A stretch of DNA of 64,000 nt. It comes from Bacillota bacterium (lineage in GTDB: Bacteria > Bacillota > Clostridia > Acetivibrionales > DSM-1351). The position numbers and the translations under genes are program-made. Below, one piece after another: positions 1 to 7,597 of this stretch. The number at the start of each line of letters is the position of its first letter. The stretch's first letter is position 1. Location of the stretch: the NCBI GenBank assembly GCA_023460955.1, contig JAEWOH010000027.1, forward strand, positions 5,216-69,215, given 5' to 3'. The notes beneath the pieces were generated by a model. That model had not been told where the DNA came from, ran no database searches, and saw nothing but the letters and a program-made list of their open reading frames with translations.

Positions 1-846
1 ACCCGAATAAAGACCGTACCCTTAAGATACTCCTTCAACGGCAGGGAAATTGTAGCAAAAAACAGTGTTTATACAGATAATGCTTCAGGCGAATTGATGC
101 TGCCTCTAAAGGATACCTGCAATCTTCTTTTTGCCGATTGCAAAGTAAATGGCAGTGATATTATGGTTAAAAGGCTTACAAATACCCTTTCCATGAGAAC
201 CGGCTCAAACCTTATTAACATTAACGGCAGGGATGTTACCCTTAAGGCAGCTCCCATAATTAAAAACGGTGTGCTTTATGTTCCTGCTCAAGCCTTTATA
301 GAAGCGCTTGGAGGTACTGTAACCTTTGACCAGGCAAATGCAATCTATAAGGTAGAAATAACAAACTACAACGTTCCCGATCTATACAGGCAGGCTGTAA
401 AGCTAAATAATGAAGGTGATGCTGCTTCTGCTGAAAAGCTTTTCAAACAGGTATTATCTCTTGACCCAAGCTTTACAAAGGTTTATTACAACCTTGGCTA
501 TCTCTACCAGAAGCAAAAAAATACTGATGGAGCACTTGAGAATTTTCTGCTCTATCTTAAATACAATCCGAAGGATGCTTTGGTGTTAAGCTCTGTTGCG
601 TGGATTTACGACGGAAAGCGTGATTCTGCCACCGCTATTGAATATTTTGAAAAATCTCTCCATATAGAACCCAACAATGCAGAACGTTGGACAAGCCTTG
701 GGAACTTATGCATGAGATACACTGTAGGCAAATATGACAGAGCTATCGAATGCTTTGAAAACGCCTTAAAGTACACTGCAGACTCCACTAAAAAAGCACA
801 AATACAGAAATTGATTGACGAATGTAAAAAACGGCGCGGTTACTAA
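1..846 (+). CDS. Copper amine oxidase-like stalk domain plus TPR protein, 5' end missing
   Basis: The reading frame is open to the left edge (frame 1, no stop from base 1), so this is the 3' part of a longer gene. The visible part holds the end of a copper amine oxidase-like N-terminal (stalk) domain, with the typical NGRDVTLKAAPIIKNG and LYVPAQAFIEALGG pattern. About three to four TPR units follow: YRQAVKLNNEGDAASAEKLF, VYYNLGYLYQKQ, LSSVAWIYDGKRDSATAIEY and SLGNLCMRYTVGKYDRAIEC. Stalk domains are found in surface or exported proteins of Firmicutes, and TPRs mediate protein contacts, so a cell-surface scaffolding role is likely. A signal peptide would lie outside the window. It converges on the MoxR-DUF58-DUF4129 operon with 8 bp between stops. 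Confidence 0.75.
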   Translation, partial: TRIKTVPLRYSFNGREIVAKNSVYTDNASGELMLPLKDTCNLLFADCKVNGSDIMVKRLTNTLSMRTGSNLININGRDVTLKAAPIIKNGVLYVPAQAFIEALGGTVTFDQANAIYKVEITNYNVPDLYRQAVKLNNEGDAASAEKLFKQVLSLDPSFTKVYYNLGYLYQKQKNTDGALENFLLYLKYNPKDALVLSSVAWIYDGKRDSATAIEYFEKSLHIEPNNAERWTSLGNLCMRYTVGKYDRAIECFENALKYTADSTKKAQIQKLIDECKKRRGY

Positions 847-854
847 CCTTTTTT

Positions 855-2126
855 CTATTTTTTTAACAGATGCTGCTCTAGCTGGCGGAGCTGTTCCGGT
901 TGAGGCGCGGTACCATCGTACCGCGCTTTGTCATAGCAATCCGCCAGCAGCGTATTAAGCTGTGGCTGCGCAGGAGCTATGCCGCCTGCGTCGCGGCATA
1001 GCTCCTGTGCGGTGGACGCATTTGACACTGCTACCCCATTGTGTCTGGCCTTCTTAATAAAATTCTTCAGAAGCCTTCTTACCTTTGCTATGTCATCAGG
1101 TAGCCTGTCATAAGGCACTTCTCTGTTAAGAAGGCCTGCAGCCATGCCCCTGAAGCGGTGTGCAGCATTTTTAAGGTTTCTGTCCAGGAGACTTTCCTTC
1201 TCATCTGTATGTCCGTCCTCAGAAACCCTGTCGATGATGTGTTCACCGCTTTTGAACCACCTGACAATTTTTATGATTGAATTAATTATAAATCTTATTA
1301 CCTTATAGATAATAAATACTAGAATTGCGATAAAAAGTAATGTTCCCAACAACTGAAGTATAAGCATTACTATTTTTTCAAATTGGGAAGGGTCCTCTTT
1401 TACCATAAAATCAAACTCGCCCTGCGTAAGACTTCCGGGAGAGGACAGAGGTTTGTCATTAGTGGAAAACAGGCCTGCAATAATACCAAACGCCCTTGAT
1501 ATCATTCTTATTACACCGGAATATATGGTTGAAACCTGTCCAAATGAGCCGGCAACAATAAGTACTGTAAGAATTATACCGGCAAATACCTTATTGTTCT
1601 TCCTTTGAGTAGAGCTTATTCCCATTGTGTTTTTTCCAAACCTTCTCGATTGGTCCACTTGCTTTATTACAAGAATTATAATTGCTGAAACGGTTGAAAT
1701 AAACAATGCAATGTTTCCAAAGACAGGTACAACCAGTAACTCTGAAAAATAAAGCAACAAACCAATAGGTATATTGGCTACAATAGCAGCACTTGAAATT
1801 TGGACAGCAGCATCACTGCCTGAGTTCATTTCACTCCTGACTCTGGTGAAAATGAAAATACATGCTGCAGTCATTAAAAGCCCGCCTACATTCAACCCTG
1901 CCGTAATAATAGCTATTAAAACAGATATTACGACCGTCAATGCCTTGTATACAAACGGACCGGGCTTGAGCCTGCAGATAAAGCCTGCCGGTAATACCAC
2001 TGCTGCAAGGGTCAGGCACAGCAAAAATGCCTGTAAAGGTGGTGTGGTAAACTGTAGAACAATATAGGCTTCGGGCATCAGCATCAATACTTCAAGAATA
2101 GATGTAACGATATATATCCAAAACAT
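855..2126 (-). CDS. DUF4129-type integral membrane protein
   Basis: A 423-residue protein with about seven hydrophobic segments in residues 1-220, another at about 255-285, and a soluble basic C-terminal region. That region has the DUF4129-like pattern: LPDDIAKVRRLLKNF, AQELCRD, then LLADCYDKARYDG near the end (compare YE.ARYG). Its start overlaps the DUF58 stop by one base (TAATG), which implies translational coupling. MoxR ATPase, DUF58 and transglutaminase/DUF4129 proteins form a recurring bacterial operon, usually linked to envelope or secreted-protein maturation; the exact role is not known. The DNA coding for the C-terminal 40 residues is much richer in GC than its surroundings and full of perfect inverted repeats. 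Confidence 0.7.
   Translation of the reverse strand: MFWIYIVTSILEVLMLMPEAYIVLQFTTPPLQAFLLCLTLAAVVLPAGFICRLKPGPFVYKALTVVISVLIAIITAGLNVGGLLMTAACIFIFTRVRSEMNSGSDAAVQISSAAIVANIPIGLLLYFSELLVVPVFGNIALFISTVSAIIILVIKQVDQSRRFGKNTMGISSTQRKNNKVFAGIILTVLIVAGSFGQVSTIYSGVIRMISRAFGIIAGLFSTNDKPLSSPGSLTQGEFDFMVKEDPSQFEKIVMLILQLLGTLLFIAILVFIIYKVIRFIINSIIKIVRWFKSGEHIIDRVSEDGHTDEKESLLDRNLKNAAHRFRGMAAGLLNREVPYDRLPDDIAKVRRLLKNFIKKARHNGVAVSNASTAQELCRDAGGIAPAQPQLNTLLADCYDKARYDGTAPQPEQLRQLEQHLLKK
881..1007. repeat. GC-rich nested inverted repeats inside the DUF4129 coding end
   Basis: Three perfect inverted repeats were read. The first is a 9-bp pair at 881-889 and 940-948. It encloses the second, a 9-bp pair at 905-913 and 918-926 with a 4-nt loop. 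The third is a 15-bp pair at 971-985 and 993-1007 with a 7-nt loop. The block is GC-rich against an AT-rich background. It lies wholly inside an open frame, so it does not break the gene. Confidence 0.7.
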
Positions 2127-3211
2127 TAATAGGCCACCCCGCTTCCCTGGAGATTAAAAATCTCTACCTGATGACCGTCGCGGCGAAGCTGGAATATTTC
2201 TTTTTCAAGGCTTTCGTCGTTATAAAGTGTAACAATTAATACATCGGTATCTTTCGGAATGGAACTTCTTATATTCTTTATCATTGTATTAAAGGACAGT
2301 GTTCTGTGAAGCTGAAGCTTAGCCATTGCCTCCAATATAGTATACAGTTGAGGCTTGCTACAGCGTGCAGGAATATTTACAAACTCACTGACATCCCTGT
2401 AATGTCCGTTGGAGCAAAAGCCGGTGGCAATTCCTTGTTTAATGGCTTTCTCAACAACCCCGGCGCAAAAGTGTATTCCATATTCAATCCTTCTGCACTC
2501 CTCCTCATTGGGGTAAGGGTCCTGAAGGCTACTGCTGTCGATGTTAAATAAAATAAGTATATTGGAATTTGCAGTATAATCATACTTGAATACCTGAAGG
2601 GAATTGGTTCTGGCAGTTGCTTTCCAGTTTATTGCTGACATGGGATCACCGGGCTGGTACTCTCTGACCCCCGCAACAAGAAAAGGATCAGGGTTAATAA
2701 ACCTTCTCACTACGACATCGCCCTGTAATGAATGAAAACACTCTGCCATTTTGTCATTGTGAAGAGGATTGGGATATACCAATAATCTTGTTTCGTTGTT
2801 ATAATCAGATATCTTTGTTATAAAGTTAAAAACATCTCCTGAGGTTATCGTTACATTACCGACATTATAGTCACCTCTTTGGAGACAGGTAACTTCATGA
2901 GTTCTCTTAATCCGGTAAAAAGGCATAATGGAAAACACACTTCTGTGATAGCCGCCCTGAGCCTGATCCATATTAATCGCCGACGCCAGTTTCAAGTTTG
3001 GATTTATCCTTGATTCAGCCTTCATCCAGGGTATCGGCAGAAGCTTGTTATTTTCTATTTCTTCTATTAAATAAATCTTCTGACCTTCAAAAACAGCCGA
3101 TTCCGATATACTTCTTCTGTAGACCATTCCGCTGAATATAAAATACTTATATAACAGACATTCTGCCAATATAAGAATGGGAAGAGCCAGTACAATCTGC
3201 AGGAACAGCAT
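2126..3211 (-). CDS. DUF58 domain protein
   Basis: A 361-residue protein. The chosen ATG at 3211 follows a clear GGGAGG with proper spacing; the frame extends further upstream without a better site. Two hydrophobic stretches lie in the N-terminal 40 residues. A DUF58 core follows, with the family signature REYQPGDPMSAINWKATART and a von Willebrand-A-like C-terminal region (ILILFNID, TDVLIVTLYNDES). DUF58 proteins are encoded beside MoxR AAA ATPases and are thought to be their partners. The order here, MoxR then DUF58 then DUF4129 on the minus strand with short gaps, fits that three-gene unit. Confidence 0.88.
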   Translation of the reverse strand: MLFLQIVLALPILILAECLLYKYFIFSGMVYRRSISESAVFEGQKIYLIEEIENNKLLPIPWMKAESRINPNLKLASAINMDQAQGGYHRSVFSIMPFYRIKRTHEVTCLQRGDYNVGNVTITSGDVFNFITKISDYNNETRLLVYPNPLHNDKMAECFHSLQGDVVVRRFINPDPFLVAGVREYQPGDPMSAINWKATARTNSLQVFKYDYTANSNILILFNIDSSSLQDPYPNEEECRRIEYGIHFCAGVVEKAIKQGIATGFCSNGHYRDVSEFVNIPARCSKPQLYTILEAMAKLQLHRTLSFNTMIKNIRSSIPKDTDVLIVTLYNDESLEKEIFQLRRDGHQVEIFNLQGSGVAY

Positions 3212-3280
3212 ATTTTCCTCCCATCTGTGCCAATTGATTGCGCACACAAATTGTAATATCTTATATTTTATTCTTTGTAA

Positions 3281-4234
3281 CTAATCTGCCTGTTCAAGAG
3301 GGACGGCTGTATGTGTAAGCACGTCTGTTATAATTTTTTCACTTGCACTGACGTTTTCAGTTGTTAGGCCCTTTGGAATAATTCTATGAGCCATGACAGG
3401 TACAGCCATTGCTTTAACATCATCAGGTGTAACATAAGTGCGGCCTTTAAGCAATGCATATACCTGAACTGCTTTCAGCAGTGACAGAGTACCTCTCGGG
3501 CTCACCCCCAGGTGAGCATTCGGATGTTTTCTGGTCGCCTCACCAATTTTGGTTATGTATTCTAAAATATCATCTGAAACCTTCACATTGGAGTATATTT
3601 TTGAGGCATCAAGAATTTCCTGTGTTGTCACTGCCTTCTTTAACTGTATAAGAGGGTTATTTTCTTTAAATCTTTTTAATATATTTATTCCTTCTGATGT
3701 GTCCGGATAGCCCATGGTGGTCTTAATTAAAAAACGATCCAACTGAGCTTCCGGCAAAGGGAAGGTTCCCTGAATTTCAACAGGATTCTGGGTAGCTATT
3801 ACGAGAAAAGGTGCTTCCAGCAGCTTGGTCTCACCGTCTATAGTGACCTGATGCTCTTCCATGCATTCCAACATAGCCGATTGCGTTCTTGGGGTTGCAC
3901 GGTTTATTTCATCTGCAAGAACTATATTTGAAAAAACAGGCCCTGAGCGGAACACAAAATTGTTCTCTTTCTGATTAAAAAAGTTTATGCCTGTAATATC
4001 AGAGGGCAGCAAATCAGGGGTAAACTGAATTCTGCGGAAGGAACAGTCCACAGACGAAGCCAGCGCCCTTGCAAAAACTGTTTTTCCCGTACCCGGCACA
4101 TCCTCCAGCAGCATATGACCTCCCGTCATAAGGCAAATCACTGCTAAGTCTATTATACCCTCCTTGCCAACAATAACTTTGGCAACATTCTCTCTGATTC
4201 GTTGGGCAAGCTGCCCTATGTCCTGAAGTTCCAT
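3281..4234 (-). CDS. MoxR-family AAA+ ATPase
   Basis: A 317-residue ATPase. Walker A is visible as EDVPGTGKTVFARA, Walker B as LADEINRA, sensor 1 as FLVIATQNP, and the arginine-rich region as PLPEAQLDRF. The C-terminal lid has GVSPRGTLSLLKAVQVYALLKGR, typical of MoxR proteins. The start was placed at 4234 because GGAGAG precedes that ATG by six bases; the frame is open for 21 more codons upstream without a ribosome-binding site. MoxR ATPases act as chaperone-like remodelers for VWA-domain partners, here probably the next gene (DUF58). Confidence 0.9.
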   Translation of the reverse strand: MELQDIGQLAQRIRENVAKVIVGKEGIIDLAVICLMTGGHMLLEDVPGTGKTVFARALASSVDCSFRRIQFTPDLLPSDITGINFFNQKENNFVFRSGPVFSNIVLADEINRATPRTQSAMLECMEEHQVTIDGETKLLEAPFLVIATQNPVEIQGTFPLPEAQLDRFLIKTTMGYPDTSEGINILKRFKENNPLIQLKKAVTTQEILDASKIYSNVKVSDDILEYITKIGEATRKHPNAHLGVSPRGTLSLLKAVQVYALLKGRTYVTPDDVKAMAVPVMAHRIIPKGLTTENVSASEKIITDVLTHTAVPLEQAD

Positions 4235-4631
4235 GGTTCTCTCCATTTCTGCAACGGTTAATGGTAAAATTCTCAAACACTTTATTTGCCGTTGCAATCA
4301 GCTTATTTGGGATTTCTTCTATAGATTTGAATTAGCTCTATTTGAGCAAGTCCAATTTCAATTTAGGTAATCTGTAATAATTATACCATAATACACCAGC
4401 GCGGCTGTTTAGGAAATTTCAATAAAACACAGGACAGGTATTAAGCAATATGTCCAAAACAAGCCTTGGTCAGAGTCACTTTGAGCAGAAGCAAAGAAAA
4501 AACTCCTAAATCGCAAATTTGTGTTAATCAATTTTCAAGTTTATCTATTTCGCATTTGAGTACAAATCAAAAAATCGGCATGTTTTCTTTAAAAAGTAAA
4601 TTTATCATGGAACAAGTTTTATTATAGATTT

Positions 4632-5024
4632 CTAGTTTTATTAATAGCACAACTTATATAAATGGCTTGTATAGTTAGAATAAACAGCCAAAATTGCAGG
4701 CGAAGCCATATAGATTTTACTGGCAAAGTGACAGGACGTCACTTTGAGCAGAAGCGCTACAGGAGGTAGCGTGTTCTGCGACAGTAAAATTGATGTATGG
4801 CGAGCCAACAGATATCAAGCTTGCTTATAGTATTTTGGGCATTAAATATAATACGAACTGTAAATATTGTTTGAAAAATTGCTTGGCTTGCATTACCACA
4901 AAAAGCCCGCAGGCTTTTTGACATGCGAAGAGTTAGATGTAAGCATGAAAGTTTGCTTCGCATTTTCGAGCTGTTTAATCGGGTACAGACATTTATATAA
5001 GTTAGTGCTTAGTTAAAATACTAG
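4632..5024. mobile_element. Putative MITE-like palindromic element
   Basis: The two ends are imperfect terminal inverted repeats of about 33-35 bp: 4632-4664, and 4990-5024 read on the other strand. Both begin CTAGT and share a perfect 14-bp core, AACTTATATAAATG. Inside are a long imperfect stem (4708-4727 with 4781-4801), two perfect or near-perfect hairpins (4726-4746 and 4747-4780) and a 9-bp perfect hairpin around 4903-4925. There is no transposase or open frame of note. A non-autonomous miniature transposable element is the simplest reading; a structured RNA gene is the alternative. No clear target-site duplication was identified. Confidence 0.5.
4708..4801. other. Predicted three-way-junction structure inside the repeat element
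   Basis: The outer stem pairs the GCCATATAGATTTTACTG side with CAGTAAAATTGATGTATGGC. It encloses two hairpins: AAAGTGAC / GTCACTTT with loop AGGAC, and CAGAAGCGCTAC / GTAGCGTGTTCTG with loop AGGAG. Both loops contain AGGA. The folding was done by eye. Confidence 0.4.
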
Positions 5025-5125
5025 TAACTATCTTGAAACTTAGTTAGATAACATTCTTGTTTCTAGTACTGTCCAATTTTTATTTTGTTCGGCAATGTGA
5101 AATACCTATTATTGATATTGATTAA

Positions 5126-5494
5126 TCACTTTTGCGATTTACGCACTTTTTTCTTCCCAAATATCTCATACAGCCCCATTGCCAGCAAAAATATTCCGAA
5201 GCTTTTTCTCAGCAACAGTCCATTAATTGATAACGCTATCTTTGACCCAATAATTGCACCGGTTAAACCAAAAAGCATTATTGGAACACCTGTCCTGAAA
5301 TCTACACTTTTATGTTTTATATGTATAGTCAGGGCAACTATGGCAGTCGGAATAAAAAAAAGTAGATTAGTACTTTGAGCCACATGCTGTTCAGGTTTTA
5401 TAAACAAAACCAGAGCAGGTATCAAAATTGCCCCGCCGCCTATTCCCATCCCACTTATTATTCCTGCTGTCAGACCAATAAGAATTACTATCAT
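5126..5494 (-). CDS. Half-size TSUP (TauE/SafE) family membrane protein, copy 1
   Basis: A 122-residue membrane protein with about four transmembrane segments. It carries the TSUP repeat signature near the start (GLTAGIISGMGIGGGAILIP) and ends in a basic tail (KKKVRKSQK). Full-length TauE/SafE proteins are about 240-270 residues, with two such repeats of four helices each, so this gene encodes one repeat only. The neighbouring upstream gene (5532-5900) encodes a second repeat of the same size. The start is preceded by GAAAGG. The pair probably forms a heterodimer that exports sulfite, sulfonates or other organic anions; the substrate cannot be read from the sequence. Confidence 0.8.
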   Translation of the reverse strand: MIVILIGLTAGIISGMGIGGGAILIPALVLFIKPEQHVAQSTNLLFFIPTAIVALTIHIKHKSVDFRTGVPIMLFGLTGAIIGSKIALSINGLLLRKSFGIFLLAMGLYEIFGKKKVRKSQK

Positions 5495-5531
5495 AATTTA
5501 ATACCTTTCAAATATAAATTTTTTACTGAGG

Positions 5532-5900
5532 TTAAAATATCATCTTGTAGGCTGCTGCAATCATAAAAATGCCGAAAATTTTTCTCAAAGCACCCGAAGG
5601 GCATTTATTAAGCAGAAATGCTCCTATTGTACCTCCTGCCACTCCACCCAACATAGCCTTCCAGGTTATATCCCAGTTTACAAAGTTATTGGACAGATAG
5701 AAATAACTGCTTACCAATGTTAGAGGCAGGATTATCAATAAAGCAGTGGAGTGAGCCCGGTGTTCCTCCTCTTCAAGTAAATAAACCATTGCCGGCACAG
5801 CGATTGTACCTCCTCCCGAGCCAAATAGTCCGTTGGCTATGCCCGAAGCAAGTCCAATGCCAATATATTTAAGAAATTTTATTGTTTTAGGTGATGCCAT
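5532..5900 (-). CDS. Half-size TSUP (TauE/SafE) family membrane protein, copy 2
   Basis: A 122-residue protein with the same repeat fold as the downstream gene, with the motif GIASGIANGLFGSGGGTIAVP written here as GLASGIANGLFGSGGG, then AHSTALLIILPL and GGVAGGTIGAFLLNK. The ATG follows GGAGG by four bases. It is transcribed first, with 37 bp to the next half-gene. Both are intact and of equal length, so they look like an original split two-gene transporter rather than one gene broken by a stop. It is divergent from the TetR gene at 6152, whose promoter region it shares. Confidence 0.8.
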   Translation of the reverse strand: MASPKTIKFLKYIGIGLASGIANGLFGSGGGTIAVPAMVYLLEEEEHRAHSTALLIILPLTLVSSYFYLSNNFVNWDITWKAMLGGVAGGTIGAFLLNKCPSGALRKIFGIFMIAAAYKMIF

Positions 5901-6007
5901 CGCTCCTCCAATGCAATTAATTCAATCAATACTATTATTCTTTAAAAAACAGTTTTTATAAATTTTAAGTAATCGTTTTCTTTAAGCCATAATTATTAAC
6001 CAATATA

Positions 6008-6037
6008 TTGACATTCAGCTTAGATTTGGAATAATAT
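6008..6037 (+). promoter_or_regulatory. Candidate sigma-A promoter of the TetR-ABC operon
   Basis: TTGACA at 6008-6013 and TAATAT at 6032-6037 are separated by 18 bp. It lies 115 bp before the TetR start and directly upstream of a palindromic operator. Confidence 0.55.
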
Positions 6038-6045
6038 AGAATTAT

Positions 6046-6059
6046 AGTGAGTACTCACT
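6046..6059. promoter_or_regulatory. Candidate TetR-family operator
   Basis: A perfect 14-bp palindrome, AGTGAGTACTCACT, covers the expected transcription start of the promoter at 6008-6037. TetR-family regulators commonly bind such TGAGT.ACTCA palindromes and repress their own operon. Binding by the product of the 6152 gene is inferred. Confidence 0.6.
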
Positions 6060-6151
6060 CATTTTTTTTGTATTAACTTATATACATGCCATCATTCTTG
6101 TCATAATGAGAGAATAGGCAGATACTCTTACAACCGAAAGGATGCATCCCA

Positions 6152-6790
6152 ATGAACAAAGAAATTGATCTATCAGAACTGGAACTTCCGGATAAAGAGA
6201 AAAGGATACTTGAGGCAGCTATCCAAATATCCAATGAAAAAGGCTTTTCCTCAACCACAACCAGTGAAATTGCAAAAAGGGCAGGTATTGCAGAGGGTAC
6301 GATTTTCAGATATTTCAAAACTAAAAAGGATATTATGCACGGAATAATGCTGCAGGCTATAAAAGTTGCTTCTGATAAAGTTATACTCGCCTCTCTGAAT
6401 AACATCTTCAAGAACAAGGAGGAAAAGGACTTACGAGGTATCCTGAAAGAAATCCTGGCTGATAGATTAGAATTGGTCCAACGCTTTTTCCCCATGTTCA
6501 GGGTATTGGTCAGTGAAGCCCTTTTTCACCAGGATATACGGGACGTTATCTACAGCAAACTCTTTAACAAAATGGAACATGAAATACTTGAGTTCTATAA
6601 AAACATGGCTGCCCGGGGGCAGGTCAGGACTGATATTGACCCTATGCTCATAATGAGGAACATAGTAGGTAACTTTATTGCTTTCATTGCCCAAAAGATG
6701 CTGTTTTCAGACAACTTTAAGCTTTCAGAATGTGAAAAAGAAATTGACGATATGATTACGTTGATAATTGACGGAATCTCACCTCAATAA
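6152..6790 (+). CDS. TetR/AcrR-family transcriptional regulator
   Basis: A 212-residue protein with an N-terminal TetR helix-turn-helix: ILEAAIQISNEKGFSSTTTSEIAKRAGIAEGTIFRYF, given here in pieces as ILEAAIQIS, TTSEIAKRAGIAEGTIFRYF and KTKKDIMHG. The C-terminal half (about residues 75-212) is a helical ligand-binding region of no clear subclass. It is followed after 15 bp by an ABC exporter ATPase and permease, so it probably represses the exporter until an efflux substrate binds. A palindromic operator lies upstream at 6046-6059. Confidence 0.92.
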   Translation: MNKEIDLSELELPDKEKRILEAAIQISNEKGFSSTTTSEIAKRAGIAEGTIFRYFKTKKDIMHGIMLQAIKVASDKVILASLNNIFKNKEEKDLRGILKEILADRLELVQRFFPMFRVLVSEALFHQDIRDVIYSKLFNKMEHEILEFYKNMAARGQVRTDIDPMLIMRNIVGNFIAFIAQKMLFSDNFKLSECEKEIDDMITLIIDGISPQ

Positions 6791-6805
6791 CTAAAGGAGG
6801 TTTTT

Positions 6806-7597
6806 ATGGAAAATGCAATTTGTGTTGAAAATTTAACTAAAAAATTTGGAAATTTCACGGCTGTAGACAATATAAGTTTTTCTATTCCTCAGGGAACTAT
6901 TTTCGGTTTTCTGGGGCCCAATGGTTCAGGAAAATCTACCACAATCAGAATGTTATGCGGTGTCCTCCATCCCACTTCAGGCAAAGCCCTGGTTTTAGGA
7001 AATGATGTAACAAAGGACACAGAGGCGGTAAGACAAAGTCTGGGTTACATGAGCCAGCGCTTTAGTCTTTATGAGGACCTTACAGTGGAAGAAAACCTTG
7101 ACTTTTATGCAGGAGTGTATGGGCTGTCCAAAAAAACAACAAGCGAAAGAAAAAAAGAGCTTATTGGAATGGCAAATCTTACAGGAAAGGAAAAAAGTCT
7201 TGCAGGTACTCTGTCGGGAGGCTGGAAACAGCGTTTGGCTCTAGGCTGTGCCTTGATTCACAAACCAAAGCTCCTTATTTTGGATGAACCAACCGCCGGT
7301 GTTGATCCTGTTTCAAGACGAGTATTCTGGGACATCATCCATTCGTTGGCACGACAGGGCATCACAATACTGGTAACAACACACTATATGGATGAAGCTG
7401 AAAGCTGTGATACTGTGGGCTTTATCCTAAACGGAAAGCTAATAAATATTGCGCCGCCCCGGCAGCTTATTGAACAGGAAGGTGCCAAAAACCTTGAAGA
7501 TATTTTTATCAAGTATGTTGAAGAGATAACATGCCAGAAGGTGGCAGGAGCCTTTAATGATTTGAATTTTCTAAAGGGAGATGATCGTCTTGAATAA
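6806..7597 (+). CDS. ABC transporter ATP-binding protein (ABC-2 exporter)
   Basis: A 263-residue ATPase with Walker A GPNGSGKSTT, Q-loop region YMSQRFSLYEDLTVEENL, signature LSGGWKQRLALG, Walker B LLILDEPTAGVD and H-loop VTTHYMDEAE. The start ATG follows AGGAGG. It is the nucleotide-binding half of a TetR-regulated ABC-2 exporter of the YbhF/CcmA-like kind. The last 17 bases overlap the permease gene, indicating translational coupling. The drug, lipid or other substrate is unknown. Confidence 0.93.
   Translation: MENAICVENLTKKFGNFTAVDNISFSIPQGTIFGFLGPNGSGKSTTIRMLCGVLHPTSGKALVLGNDVTKDTEAVRQSLGYMSQRFSLYEDLTVEENLDFYAGVYGLSKKTTSERKKELIGMANLTGKEKSLAGTLSGGWKQRLALGCALIHKPKLLILDEPTAGVDPVSRRVFWDIIHSLARQGITILVTTHYMDEAESCDTVGFILNGKLINIAPPRQLIEQEGAKNLEDIFIKYVEEITCQKVAGAFNDLNFLKGDDRLE

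Larger units (their letters stand above)
4235..5125. other. Gene-free interval containing palindromic repeats
   Basis: About 890 bp without a credible protein gene; the small open frames have no ribosome-binding site or family resemblance. It should hold the MoxR promoter, which I could not place. Most of 4632-5024 is a repeat element with inverted ends. An 18-bp piece of that element (GTCACTTTGAGCAGAAGC at 4738-4755) is repeated at 4475-4492, so a fragment of a second copy may lie beside it. Confidence 0.7.

Noticed and set aside
905..926. T-box antiterminator: the minus strand contains TGGTACCGCG
   Set aside because: It lies at the 3' end of a coding region with no downstream minus-strand gene to regulate, and is explained by the local palindromes.
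4757..4963. A 68-codon minus-strand frame in the repeat element as a gene
   Set aside because: It runs through the palindromes, has no good start signal and no recognisable domain.
5085..5566. Plus-strand open frames opposite the TSUP genes
   Set aside because: They mirror the codon pattern of the real minus-strand genes and lack ribosome-binding sites and family motifs.
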